A DNA stretch of 18,375 nucleotides from NCBI GenBank assembly GCA_964568355.1, contig CAZMRK010000451.1:1-18375 (forward strand), given 5' to 3'. Under the pieces are notes generated by a model. That model had not been told where the DNA came from, made no database searches, and worked only from the letters and a program-made list of their open reading frames with translations. Positions 7,762 through 14,569 of the stretch are shown here, piece after piece. Origin of the DNA: JAJPJX01 sp964568355 (GTDB lineage Bacteria; Acidobacteriota; Terriglobia; Bryobacterales; Bryobacteraceae). The position numbers were made by a program, and so were the translations under genes. How positions within the stretch are numbered: the first letter of the stretch is position 1; each line of letters begins with the position of its first letter.

Positions 7762-8145
7762 ATGCCGGCAAGGACTCCCGAAGAAATCTGCTCCCTCTTT
7801 CAACAATATATGGCTAAAGGCGATGTCGAATCGCTGCTCACCATCTATGACCCGGAGGCGGTCTTCCTGAATCAGGCGGGCCAAATCAAACAAGGCCCGG
7901 AAGGACTGAGAGCGGAACTGGCCCCTCTGGCCAATGCGAAAGCAGCTTTCGATTTCCGGATCAAGCAGGTGATCCAATCCGGCGACATCGCATTGATGCA
8001 CACCGAGTGGCAGGTATCCGCCCCTCAACAGATGTCCGTCTACGCCATCGAGGTCGCCCGCCGCCAGCCGGACGGCTCGTGGCGCTGGCTCATCGGCGAC
8101 CCCTTCACCGTCGGAAAAAAGAATACGCTCACCGCGCGCACCTGA
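7762..8145 (+). CDS. SnoaL/DUF4440-like (NTF2 fold) protein
   Basis: A 127-residue protein of the NTF2-like fold as used by SnoaL, YybH and DUF4440 proteins. Supporting pattern: an N-terminal helix pair (EEICSLFQQYMAKGDVESLLTIYDPEAVFL), then a strand-rich second half with IALMHTEWQV and the final 'DGSWRWLIGDPF', the usual ending of this family. Such proteins bind or act on small hydrophobic molecules, or only serve as dimer scaffolds, so no substrate can be given. The ATG at 7762 is preceded by GAGGT at 7751..7755 with six bases of spacing, a clear Shine-Dalgarno sequence. The same frame is open upstream to 7696, but that part (many His and Arg) does not look like the family. No signal peptide, so probably cytoplasmic. 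It stands 31 bases before TA module 1. Confidence 0.82.
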   Translation: MPARTPEEICSLFQQYMAKGDVESLLTIYDPEAVFLNQAGQIKQGPEGLRAELAPLANAKAAFDFRIKQVIQSGDIALMHTEWQVSAPQQMSVYAIEVARRQPDGSWRWLIGDPFTVGKKNTLTART

Positions 8146-8176
8146 CGCTGCCTGCATGCCATGCTATTATGCAGGC
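8142..8176 (+). promoter_or_regulatory. Promoter and inverted-repeat operator of TA module 1
   Basis: CTGACG (8142..8147) and TATTAT (8165..8170) are separated by 17 bases and form a sigma-70-type promoter. A perfect eight-base inverted repeat, GCCTGCAT (8150..8157) and ATGCAGGC (8169..8176), with 11 bases between its arms, covers the spacer and the -10 box. It ends exactly at the ATG at 8177. This is the position expected of an autoregulatory operator bound by an RHH antitoxin. The -10 box lies six bases from the ATG, so the mRNA is probably leaderless. Motifs are seen; binding is inferred. Confidence 0.6.
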
Positions 8177-8431
8177 ATGGGACGGCAGGCGCGCAAAGTG
8201 CAATACACCGTAAGGGGCATTCCACCCGATGTCGACCGTGTACTGCGCAGGAGGGCCGCCACACGCAAGCAGAGTCTGAATCAGGTCATCTTGGACGAAT
8301 TGACGGCTGCCACGACCGGGGCGCGGAAAAGAGCGGATTTTCACGATATTGTCGGCCAATGGACTCCAGACCCGGCGTTTGATGAGGTTCTGGCAAGTCA
8401 GCGACAGATCGATCCGAAAAAGTGGACGTGA
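8177..8431 (+). CDS. Ribbon-helix-helix antitoxin of a VapBC-type pair (TA module 1)
   Basis: An 84-residue protein. The N-terminal part (KVQYTVRGIPPDVDRVLRR, then ATRKQSLNQVILDELTAA) fits a ribbon-helix-helix DNA-binding domain as found in FitA/VapB-type antitoxins. The C-terminal tail (about 48..84, with FHDIVGQWTPDPAFDEVLAS) would wrap around and block the toxin. I chose ATG 8177 rather than ATG 8156. The earlier codon lies inside the operator and upstream of the predicted transcript start, and it would add only seven residues with no family likeness. There is no Shine-Dalgarno sequence, as expected for a leaderless mRNA. The PIN toxin gene overlaps its 3' end. RHH assignment is by pattern; pairing with the toxin rests on the overlap. 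Confidence 0.82.
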   Translation: MGRQARKVQYTVRGIPPDVDRVLRRRAATRKQSLNQVILDELTAATTGARKRADFHDIVGQWTPDPAFDEVLASQRQIDPKKWT

Positions 8432-8811
8432 GAATCGCCCTCGACACCAATCGGCTTACCGATCTGTTTCGTGGCGATGCCGGCTTGGCGGATCGGTTGG
8501 GAACCTGTGAAGAAGTCTGGATTCCATTCGTAGTTCTCGGTGAAATCAAGGCCGGCTTTCATGGGGGCACGCAGCAACGCCGGAATGAGGTCTTGCTGAA
8601 TCGGCTGCTCGCCAAGTCTACGGTGGGCGTGTTGCTTTCCAGCCGGCAAACCGCAGAACACTATGCGCGTCTTTTCGTTCAACTCAAACGAGCCGGCACT
8701 CCGGTTCCCGACAATGACCTGTGGATTGCAGCACTTGTCCTGGAGCACAACCTGCTGCTCGTCACGCGAGACCGCCACTTCGAGCGGATACCTCAGCTAA
8801 TCCGTGTCTAG
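8422..8811 (+). CDS. PIN-domain ribonuclease toxin, VapC-type (TA module 1)
   Basis: A 129-residue PIN-domain protein, the usual size for VapC toxins, which cleave tRNA or rRNA when not held by the antitoxin. The four acidic metal ligands can be seen: D8 (RIALDTNRLTDL), E41 (VVLGEIKAGF), D99 (VPDNDLWIAAL) and D117 (LLVTRDRHF). All are intact, so the toxin should be active. The gene overlaps the antitoxin by 10 bases from the GTG at 8422. A second GTG at 8428 would give the classic four-base GTGA overlap and a more standard N-terminus (RIALDTN), and may be the real start. It ends 44 bases from the 3' end of the converging PHP-type gene. Confidence 0.88.
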   Translation: MDVRIALDTNRLTDLFRGDAGLADRLGTCEEVWIPFVVLGEIKAGFHGGTQQRRNEVLLNRLLAKSTVGVLLSSRQTAEHYARLFVQLKRAGTPVPDNDLWIAALVLEHNLLLVTRDRHFERIPQLIRV

Positions 8812-8855
8812 GAACTCGTAATCGTTACGCGGTGCAGGGGGATCGCGCCGATTCT

Positions 8856-11078
8856 TCACCGCAAATGCACCGGCTGCGTAAAGGCCCCGTTGCCGGCCGA
8901 GTCCCAGACGCCGAAACGCACCCATTTCTTCCCTGCCGGGTCGAACGCGATCCGAAAGCTCTTGCGGCCGAACGGCGCCAGTTCCGTCGCCGAAATGACC
9001 TTGCGACCGGTCTCGCTGCCATCCCCCCAAACCAGTTCGACAAACTCCAGCGGGAAGGTCCACTCGACATCGGCCGTGTAAGTCCGCTGTGCTCCGCTTC
9101 CTTCCACGCCCCAGTTGTGGAACAGGACCTCGCCGCTCGACACGAAGAAATCACCCGCCCGCATGGCGCGCAGGATCGGGCTCCAGTCTTCGTCGAACCT
9201 CGGGAGGTGATCGAGTTTGACGTAGTTGACCATCAGGTGCGGATAGGTTTCGTCATCCGGAAACTTCTGATAGGTGTCCCCCTCGGCGATCATGTACTTC
9301 GGTCCGGCCCAGTTGTTCATATCGTCCAGCAGTCCGAAGCACCGCTCCTCGCAGATTCGCTTCTCGGAGAGGTCCACCGGCAGCGACTGATAGGAGGCTC
9401 CCAGAAAGCGGTCGCTGCGAAAATGTGCCGATTCGCGCACCGCGTCCGGATATCCCGCCGACCCTTTCGTCCGCGGGTGCGCCTGCCACATAAGCCCCTG
9501 CTCGCGGTTGAGCAGATCCAGTTCCTCTGCCGGCGACCCGACGTGGTACACCTGCCCGTATTGCGGGTCCTGCCCCACGAACGGCTGCCCCTTTTCGCGC
9601 ACGCGCGACCAGAACACCGGACGGGGAAAGACCATCGTGTAGTGGCCCCCAAAAGTCGCATCAGGCTCTTCTCCGGGCATGATCAGAAAGCTCCGGTCCG
9701 AATGGCGGCGGCAGCCATCGAAATACACCTTCTGGTCGTGGAATCGCAGCGGCCCGGGATCGGTGCCATGGCCGTCCCCGTGGAAATCGGACATCATGGC
9801 GATGTTGATTCCCAGCGCCCGGAAAGCCGGCAGCCAGGTAGGCTGCAGGTCGATGGTACCCGCGTCGGATAGCTGCTCGTTGAAATGCGTGTGGAAGTGG
9901 CTCACCGCCACCTGGAAGCCCGGCACCGGCTTGTAGATATCCCCGTGAGTGAAGGCCAGCACGGCCCGATCCGTCGTCTCGACATCGCTCGGGCTCAGAT
10001 AGTAGTACACCGCCATGTGCTGCCAGGTTCCCGGCGGCGCATTGTACAGGGCGAAATTGCCCAGGTTGTGCCGGGCCTGGCTCGACCGCCGCTTCCATAC
10101 GTCGTCCGAAACGCCGGTAGCGCGGTACTCCTCCTCGTGTTCGGCCTGCCGGATTCCAGCCGAGAAGGAACGCTCATCGTCCTTGCGATACCACACGTAC
10201 CCCAGGTTCAGTTCGATCTCGCGCGCCCAAAAGAACTTGTGCGGCGGCGGAAAGGCCGCCAGCGAAGCCCCGTCCCCCGCCAGGATCAGCGTTCGATTGC
10301 GCGCCCGCAGCGCCACCGGATCGCGATTGACGGCGCCGCCGAATTCGTACTTCTGCCAGGCCCGTGCGACGTCGCGCCAGTTCGCGTTGCGGAGCACATC
10401 GCTGCGAAAGCCGCGCAACCCGGCATTGTACTTATAGGCCACCGAAGGCTGGTCCGTCTTGGCGATCGCTTCCTGTCGCAGCAGGTTCGCGCCCTTGTAG
10501 ACCGTGAAGCGCAGGTCGCCTGCGAAAATCCCCAGGGAAAGGCCCGGGAAGGTGATCTCCAGCCGGGCGCCGTCCGTCTTCACCGCGCAGCCCGTCGCGC
10601 GATAGGTCGCGCTGGCGCGGCGGATTTCTTCCGGTTTCCGCGGCATGTCCGGCCCGGCATTCGGCGCTCCCGGGATATCGAGCGGCGCATCCCAGAAGGC
10701 TTTCCATTTTTCCTTCTCCAGAAATTCGGGCGAGAGCAGATTCAGCTTGCGCAGCGGCGCGAGTTGCTGCTCGGAGATCCGCCGCTTGCCGCTCACTACA
10801 TCAAATTCCGGCAGCAAATCCCGGCCCAGCAGAATCCACGAGCCGTTGCGCTCCAACGCCAGTTCGTGGATCAGCGGTTGGCCCCCGCGTAGCGCGAAGA
10901 CCGCCCGCAATGGTTGGCCGCGATCCCCGGACCAGGTGACCCGCAAGCCGTCCGCGGCCGGTTCCGCCGTTAGTCCGGAGACCGCGTGGTACTCCCGCAG
11001 GTCGCATGGTGTCGTCTGTCCCTCTGCCGCATTCCAGGCCAGCAGCGCGAAGAAAAAGTAGCCGTACCGTATCGTCAT
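8856..11078 (-). CDS. Secreted PHP-type (CehA-like) metallohydrolase
   Basis: A 740-residue protein with a signal peptide (about 1..20, YFFFALLAWNAAEG then Q). Residues 22..380 are beta-rich and unfamiliar. The catalytic part starts near 390 and follows the PHP (polymerase and histidinol phosphatase) order: H394-x-H396 (SHFHTHF), D431 and H433 (MMSDFHGDGHG, after ALGINIA), E470 (IMPGEEPD), H479 (GGHYTMVF) and H534 (MWQAHPRT). A C-terminal beta-sandwich (about 640..740) follows. Exported PHP proteins of the CehA/McbA sort hydrolyse phosphoester or ester bonds, but the substrate here is unknown. It is the last gene of the larE operon, starting 46 bases after the stop of the SUMF1 fusion. TATACT at 11104..11099 may give it a promoter of its own. 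Family assignment is by motif order only. Confidence 0.75.
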   Translation of the reverse strand: MTIRYGYFFFALLAWNAAEGQTTPCDLREYHAVSGLTAEPAADGLRVTWSGDRGQPLRAVFALRGGQPLIHELALERNGSWILLGRDLLPEFDVVSGKRRISEQQLAPLRKLNLLSPEFLEKEKWKAFWDAPLDIPGAPNAGPDMPRKPEEIRRASATYRATGCAVKTDGARLEITFPGLSLGIFAGDLRFTVYKGANLLRQEAIAKTDQPSVAYKYNAGLRGFRSDVLRNANWRDVARAWQKYEFGGAVNRDPVALRARNRTLILAGDGASLAAFPPPHKFFWAREIELNLGYVWYRKDDERSFSAGIRQAEHEEEYRATGVSDDVWKRRSSQARHNLGNFALYNAPPGTWQHMAVYYYLSPSDVETTDRAVLAFTHGDIYKPVPGFQVAVSHFHTHFNEQLSDAGTIDLQPTWLPAFRALGINIAMMSDFHGDGHGTDPGPLRFHDQKVYFDGCRRHSDRSFLIMPGEEPDATFGGHYTMVFPRPVFWSRVREKGQPFVGQDPQYGQVYHVGSPAEELDLLNREQGLMWQAHPRTKGSAGYPDAVRESAHFRSDRFLGASYQSLPVDLSEKRICEERCFGLLDDMNNWAGPKYMIAEGDTYQKFPDDETYPHLMVNYVKLDHLPRFDEDWSPILRAMRAGDFFVSSGEVLFHNWGVEGSGAQRTYTADVEWTFPLEFVELVWGDGSETGRKVISATELAPFGRKSFRIAFDPAGKKWVRFGVWDSAGNGAFTQPVHLR

Positions 11079-11106
11079 CCGTGCCCCACTTGCGAGCCAG
11101 TATATA

Positions 11107-11118
11107 CCGGCCGGCCGG
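11107..11118. repeat. CCGGCC palindromic run
   Basis: Twelve bases of alternating CCGG form a perfect palindrome in the 46-base gap between the SUMF1-fusion gene and the PHP-type gene. With no loop it can fold only as a very short hairpin. It might be a protein site or merely a GC-rich spacer. Confidence 0.3.
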
Positions 11119-11124
11119 ACTTGC

Positions 11125-13248
11125 TTATTGCGCGTCTTTCACACAGCGGAATCCCACGGTCCCGGCGCGGTCTTTGGCGGGCGCCATCAGCAGATACTTC
11201 CCGTGCTCATCGAGCTTGTAGGCTTGCGGAAAGTACCAGTGCGACCCTCCGGGCTGGTAGTAGCTGCCCCCGCGCAGGATGCCCGCCCGCGTGTGTTCGT
11301 CCACGTATTCATCGGTCCACTGCCAGACGTTCCCCACCAGGTCCTCCACACCGAACGGGCTGGCTCCGCGGGGATGCGCCTGCACCGGGTCCGGACCACG
11401 CAGATTGTGCCCCGTCTCCGGCTTCGGCACCGCCGCCGCGGACCACACCGACCCCCACGGATACAGACGCCCGTCGCGCCCCTGGGCCGCATACTGCCAT
11501 TCCCACTCGTGCGGCAGGCGCTTGCCCGCCCACCGGGCATAAGCGCGAGCGTCTTCGATCGAGACCCAGGTTACCGGCCGGTCGCCCCAGCCGCTCGGAT
11601 ACGCGCCATTCACCCAATCCTTGAGGAAATTATGGCTATCCTTCGGTTGATAATGGGTTTGTTTCAGAAACACATCGAACTGCGCGTTGCTGACCGGATA
11701 GCGATCGAGGAAGAACGGTGCAATCTGCATCTCGCGCAGATGATGGCGCCGCGGTGAGTCCTCCCAGGGATACTGCACATCCACGCCAATCTCGTTCGAT
11801 CCTTCGATCTCGATACCGCGCACCTCGAAGCGGAAAGCGCCGCCGGGAATGCGGACCATGCCCTCCGGCGCGCTCGTCACCCGCGCTGTCGGAGCAATCT
11901 CCACCAGCGTTTGCTTCGCTACCGGCCGCTCATGCGAAAGGCTCTGCAGCTTCGTCCGGGCCAGTTCCTTCATCTCCGCCAGAAAACCACCGGGCGCCGA
12001 GCGGGCCTCCAGCACTGCCCCGTAGCCCCACGCCTCCATCGGGAAGCTCAGGCGAACCGTATCGCCGCTGCCCTCCGGCGTAAGCTCCACGCCGTTCCAG
12101 ACGTCGTAGTAGTGCATGCCCGGCCGCTTCGCGACACGGATCTGCGGCCCGGCAACGTCATACTCGTTGCGGTTCACGAAAGTCCACAGCGTTTCGCCCG
12201 AGGTGGGAAATTTGCTGGCATAGACGCCGGTCTGGAGCGTGGGCGTATGCGGCTCCCATCCCGGGCTGACCAGCAGCGCGGCAAAACGGCGTTCCACTTT
12301 GGAGATCCGCCGCAGTGCTTCGGCATCCCGCGGGTTGATCTCGTTCCAGATCCCCCAGATATTCTCCCAGCTTTCGTAGCCGATGCCGTTGAAGAAAGCG
12401 TGTTGCAGGTCGTCGGTCTTGTCCCGCGCCCAGCGCCGGCAGATGTGTACCATGTGCCTCGGTTCGAGCCACTTGAACCGGCTCACCGTGGGCACCGTCG
12501 CATACTTCCAGTAGCCCCAGGTCATGTTGTTCCATGCCAGCATCTCATCGGAATCCAGGCCGACTTCTGGCTCCAGCACCAGTGGATGGCCCGTCTGGTC
12601 CGATGCCAGGCGAAAGGCCCGCGGCACTCCGCGCAGCGTATCTCCGTTCAGGCCGTCGGCGCCCACCGCCGTGAACAGCTTCGCCGTCGCCGTCCAGTTT
12701 GGCTCGCCTTCCACCCGCGTGCCCTGGTCCCATAACATGATCGGAAACAGCACCCGCACGCCGCGCCGGTGAAAGTCGGCGATCATCTGCCGCACTCCCT
12801 CGATCCCTCCGGGCAGGTCGCGCAGAAGATCGTTCTGGTTGCGGTTGTCGATGCCGATGTTCGGATAAGTATGCCAGACCAGCACGCTGTCGATGCCGCC
12901 GTAGCGCTTTTCGAGATCGTCCAGGTAGCGGTCGACGGTGTATTTCCCCGCAACCGGATCGTAGAAGTAGCGGTCCTCCACCATCATCTGTGGCTGGATG
13001 AAACTGCTTTGTGTCCACTGGAACTCCGGCCGGCGATATTCGGCGTCGTCATAGCCGATGCGGATGCGCCGCTCGGCGCGCCAGTGCTCGATATCGGCCA
13101 GCCATGCCGGAAAATCGGCCGGCGTGGGAGGTCCCGGGATTTCTTGGTTTTGAGGAGGATAGCGCACGTCCTGTGCCCAGAGGGCCGCAGCCAGCGCAAA
13201 CAGGAGAGCAAGTCGCATAAGTGGCAGGCGAAGGCGCCTGTCACTCAT
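11125..13248 (-). CDS. Exported fusion: barrel-like (glycoside-hydrolase-like) N-terminal region plus SUMF1 domain
   Basis: A 707-residue exported protein; the signal peptide ends near LAAALWAQ (residue 25). Residues 30..440 look like a sugar-active TIM-barrel region: VEDRYFYDPVAGKYTVDRYL, GIDSVLVWHTYPNIGIDN, GVRVLFPIMLWDQGTR, and the GDTLRGVPRAF segment. The family is not certain. Residues 462..705 form a SUMF1 (formylglycine-generating-enzyme-type) domain: EGMVRIPGGAF, FFLDRYPVSNAQFDVF, PVTWVSIEDARAYARWAGKR, LVGNVWQWTDEYVD, ILRGGSYY, GFRCVKD. In true FGE two cysteines follow the RGGSW motif; here that stretch has none, so sulfatase activation is unlikely. I chose ATG 13248, which overlaps the larE stop (TAATG); ATG 13218 gives a shorter signal peptide and is also possible. 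The frame is open upstream to 13539, but that part lies inside larE and is not coding. Confidence 0.82.
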   Translation of the reverse strand: MSDRRLRLPLMRLALLFALAAALWAQDVRYPPQNQEIPGPPTPADFPAWLADIEHWRAERRIRIGYDDAEYRRPEFQWTQSSFIQPQMMVEDRYFYDPVAGKYTVDRYLDDLEKRYGGIDSVLVWHTYPNIGIDNRNQNDLLRDLPGGIEGVRQMIADFHRRGVRVLFPIMLWDQGTRVEGEPNWTATAKLFTAVGADGLNGDTLRGVPRAFRLASDQTGHPLVLEPEVGLDSDEMLAWNNMTWGYWKYATVPTVSRFKWLEPRHMVHICRRWARDKTDDLQHAFFNGIGYESWENIWGIWNEINPRDAEALRRISKVERRFAALLVSPGWEPHTPTLQTGVYASKFPTSGETLWTFVNRNEYDVAGPQIRVAKRPGMHYYDVWNGVELTPEGSGDTVRLSFPMEAWGYGAVLEARSAPGGFLAEMKELARTKLQSLSHERPVAKQTLVEIAPTARVTSAPEGMVRIPGGAFRFEVRGIEIEGSNEIGVDVQYPWEDSPRRHHLREMQIAPFFLDRYPVSNAQFDVFLKQTHYQPKDSHNFLKDWVNGAYPSGWGDRPVTWVSIEDARAYARWAGKRLPHEWEWQYAAQGRDGRLYPWGSVWSAAAVPKPETGHNLRGPDPVQAHPRGASPFGVEDLVGNVWQWTDEYVDEHTRAGILRGGSYYQPGGSHWYFPQAYKLDEHGKYLLMAPAKDRAGTVGFRCVKDAQ
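13221..13244 (-). other. Hairpin at the larE/SUMF1-fusion junction
   Basis: On the transcript, GTG-A-CAGGCG, a CCTT loop, and CGCCTG-C-CAC form a six-pair GC stem, then one mismatch, then three more pairs. It lies just after the TAATG overlap and just before the alternative ATG at 13218, so it covers codons 2..9 of the longer form. It could tune translation of the downstream gene or favour one of the two starts. The structure is seen; the role is inferred. Confidence 0.45.
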
Positions 13249-14105
13249 TATTTCAGCTTGAGCACTTCGTTGAGCGAGCCCTGGCGATACCCTTCCAGGT
13301 CGAGCGTCACGTATTTGAATCCGAGCTTTTTGAAGATCGCGGTGAAGCGGCCCGCCATCTCCAGCGTCAGGGCCTTTTCCAGTTCCTCCCTGGCGATCTC
13401 GATGCGCACCAGCTCTCCATGAAAGCGCACCCGGAACTGGCGGAAGCCCAGCGCGCGGATCTCTTCTTCGCCCACCTCCACCGTCTTGACATTCTGGATC
13501 GTCACCGGAGTCCCGTACGGAATGCGCGAGCTCAGGCACGCCGATGCCGGACGGTCCCAGGTCGGAAGCCCTGCCAGGCGCGACAGCTCCCGGATCTCGG
13601 CCTTAGTCAGCCCGGCCTCCACCAGCGGCGCTTTCACCTGGTGAATCCTGGCGGCCTTCTGTCCCGGCCGATAGTCGCCCAGATCGTCTTTGTTCACGCC
13701 ATAGACGATATGGGCGATGCCCCGTTCGCGCCCCACCTGTTCCAGCCGGTTGAACAGTTCGTCCTTGCAGTGGAAGCAGCGGTCCGGATTGTTCTGGACA
13801 TAATCCGGATTGTCGAATTCGTACGTTTGGATATACTCGTGGGCAATTCCGAACTGGCGGACAAAAGCCTCGGCATCCCGTTTGTGCGACTCGGGTATGG
13901 ATGCCGAGTCTGCGGTAATCGCCACTGCCCGCGGCCCCAGCACCCGGTGCGCCGCCCAGGCCAGATAGGCCGAGTCGGTACCTCCGGAATAGGCCACCAT
14001 CACGCGATCCAGCTCTCGCAGAATCGCGAACAGTTTTTCTTCCTTCTCCCGCAATTGGGCGGGATCCAGGCGAACCGGACCAGACAGCTCCACCAGAGTG
14101 GTCAT
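13248..14105 (-). CDS. larE: LarE-family ATP-dependent sacrificial sulfur transferase
   Basis: LarE adenylates a pyridinium carboxylate and gives it sulfur from its own cysteine, a step in making the nickel-pincer (NPN) cofactor of lactate racemase and related enzymes. The 285-residue length fits the family. The PP-loop SGGTDS is at residues 40..45. C190 in the PASACLSSRIPYG motif matches the sacrificial-cysteine position of the studied enzyme. A further C110-x2-C113 (NNPDRCFHCKDELF) is also typical of family members. No larB, larC or larA is in the window, so the product may serve another sulfur-insertion reaction or the partners may lie elsewhere. ATG 14105 is six bases from a TATAAT box, predicting a leaderless mRNA. 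Its stop overlaps the next gene start by one base. Confidence 0.93.
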   Translation of the reverse strand: MTTLVELSGPVRLDPAQLREKEEKLFAILRELDRVMVAYSGGTDSAYLAWAAHRVLGPRAVAITADSASIPESHKRDAEAFVRQFGIAHEYIQTYEFDNPDYVQNNPDRCFHCKDELFNRLEQVGRERGIAHIVYGVNKDDLGDYRPGQKAARIHQVKAPLVEAGLTKAEIRELSRLAGLPTWDRPASACLSSRIPYGTPVTIQNVKTVEVGEEEIRALGFRQFRVRFHGELVRIEIAREELEKALTLEMAGRFTAIFKKLGFKYVTLDLEGYRQGSLNEVLKLK

Positions 14106-14111
14106 AGCGAA

Positions 14112-14117
14112 ATTATA
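14112..14117 (-). promoter_or_regulatory. -10 box of the larE operon
   Basis: On the minus strand TATAAT, a perfect consensus -10, is followed by exactly six bases (TTCGCT) and the larE ATG. A transcript starting about seven bases past the box would begin at the ATG itself. The -35 region 17 bases upstream (CACGAG) is poor, so an activator may be needed. Seen in the sequence; the start site is inferred. Confidence 0.55.
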
Positions 14118-14258
14118 GCGTCGATTGACCTCCGCTCGTGAGGTGGACCCTCATAAGCGTTAACTTAAGGCGAAAGTTGTGTCGGACCACCGCCCACTCG
14201 CCCGGAGCGATCAGCAAGCCAATCCCCGCGCTTCCCGCTCCGCGGATCGAAGCGCTCG

Positions 14259-14281
14259 GACTGCGCATGCCTGACGCAGTC
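14259..14281. repeat. Seven-base inverted repeat upstream of TA module 2
   Basis: GACTGCG (14259..14265) and CGCAGTC (14275..14281) are a perfect inverted repeat with nine bases between the arms, 16 bases upstream of the -35 box of TA module 2. It lies in the 227-base gap between larE and TA module 2. It could be a regulator site for either promoter. Confidence 0.35.
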
Positions 14282-14297
14282 TGTCGCAGCGCCCAGC

Positions 14298-14336
14298 TTG
14301 TAACGCCAATTCACGAGGGGTATGATAGCGGTATGA
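14298..14336 (+). promoter_or_regulatory. Promoter and direct-repeat operator of TA module 2
   Basis: TTGTAA (14298..14303) and TATGAT (14321..14326) are separated by 17 bases, a good sigma-70-type promoter. The -10 box is followed by exactly six bases and then the ATG at 14333, so the mRNA should be leaderless. GGTATGA occurs twice (14319..14325 and 14330..14336), 11 bases apart, so on the same face of the helix. One copy overlaps the -10 and the other the start codon. This suits cooperative binding by an RHH antitoxin. Confidence 0.6.
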
Positions 14337-14569
14337 CCAGGTCGAAGATCGCTATCAGTTTACCCAACGATCAACTGGCGAGAGTCCACCGGGAAGTCCG
14401 AGCCGGACGAGCCGACTCGGTTTCCGGTTACATTGCCCGGGTCCTCGCGGAACACGAGAGGCGCGAGTCTCTCCGGGTACTGCTGCGGGATCTGATCGAC
14501 CAATATGGTGAGCCGGCGGCTAAGGACATCAAGTGGGCAGAACGCGCACTCGCACCGCGGCGGGGATAG
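14333..14569 (+). CDS. Ribbon-helix-helix antitoxin of a VapBC-type pair (TA module 2)
   Basis: A 78-residue protein. Residues 1..50 (SKIAISLPNDQLARVHREVR, then ADSVSGYIARVLAEHERR) fit a ParD/VapB-like ribbon-helix-helix domain. The C-terminal region (about 48..78: LRDLIDQYGEPAAKDIKWA) would bind the toxin. The frame is open upstream to 14138. That part crosses the promoter and shows no family likeness, so I start at the ATG at 14333, where the leaderless-promoter geometry fits. The PIN gene overlaps its 3' end. It is not closely similar to the antitoxin of module 1. Confidence 0.84.
   Translation: MTRSKIAISLPNDQLARVHREVRAGRADSVSGYIARVLAEHERRESLRVLLRDLIDQYGEPAAKDIKWAERALAPRRG

Noticed and set aside
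6874..8157. 427-residue open frame on the minus strand
   Set aside because: Runs antisense through the DUF4159 and DUF4440-like genes, both of which show clear family patterns.
9885..10892. 335-residue open frame on the plus strand
   Set aside because: Antisense to the PHP-type gene; Arg-rich with no domain pattern.
11107..11118. CCGG palindrome as a terminator of the SUMF1-fusion gene
   Set aside because: No loop and no T-run, and the next gene in the same direction starts shortly after.
13249..13539. N-terminal extension of the SUMF1 fusion
   Set aside because: Lies in another frame inside larE, is low-complexity, and would bury the signal peptide.
14128..14144. ACCTC/GAGGT hairpin upstream of larE
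   Set aside because: Only five pairs with a seven-base loop; likely by chance at this GC content.
14138..14332. Upstream extension of antitoxin 2
   Set aside because: Crosses the promoter of TA module 2 and has no RHH-like residues.
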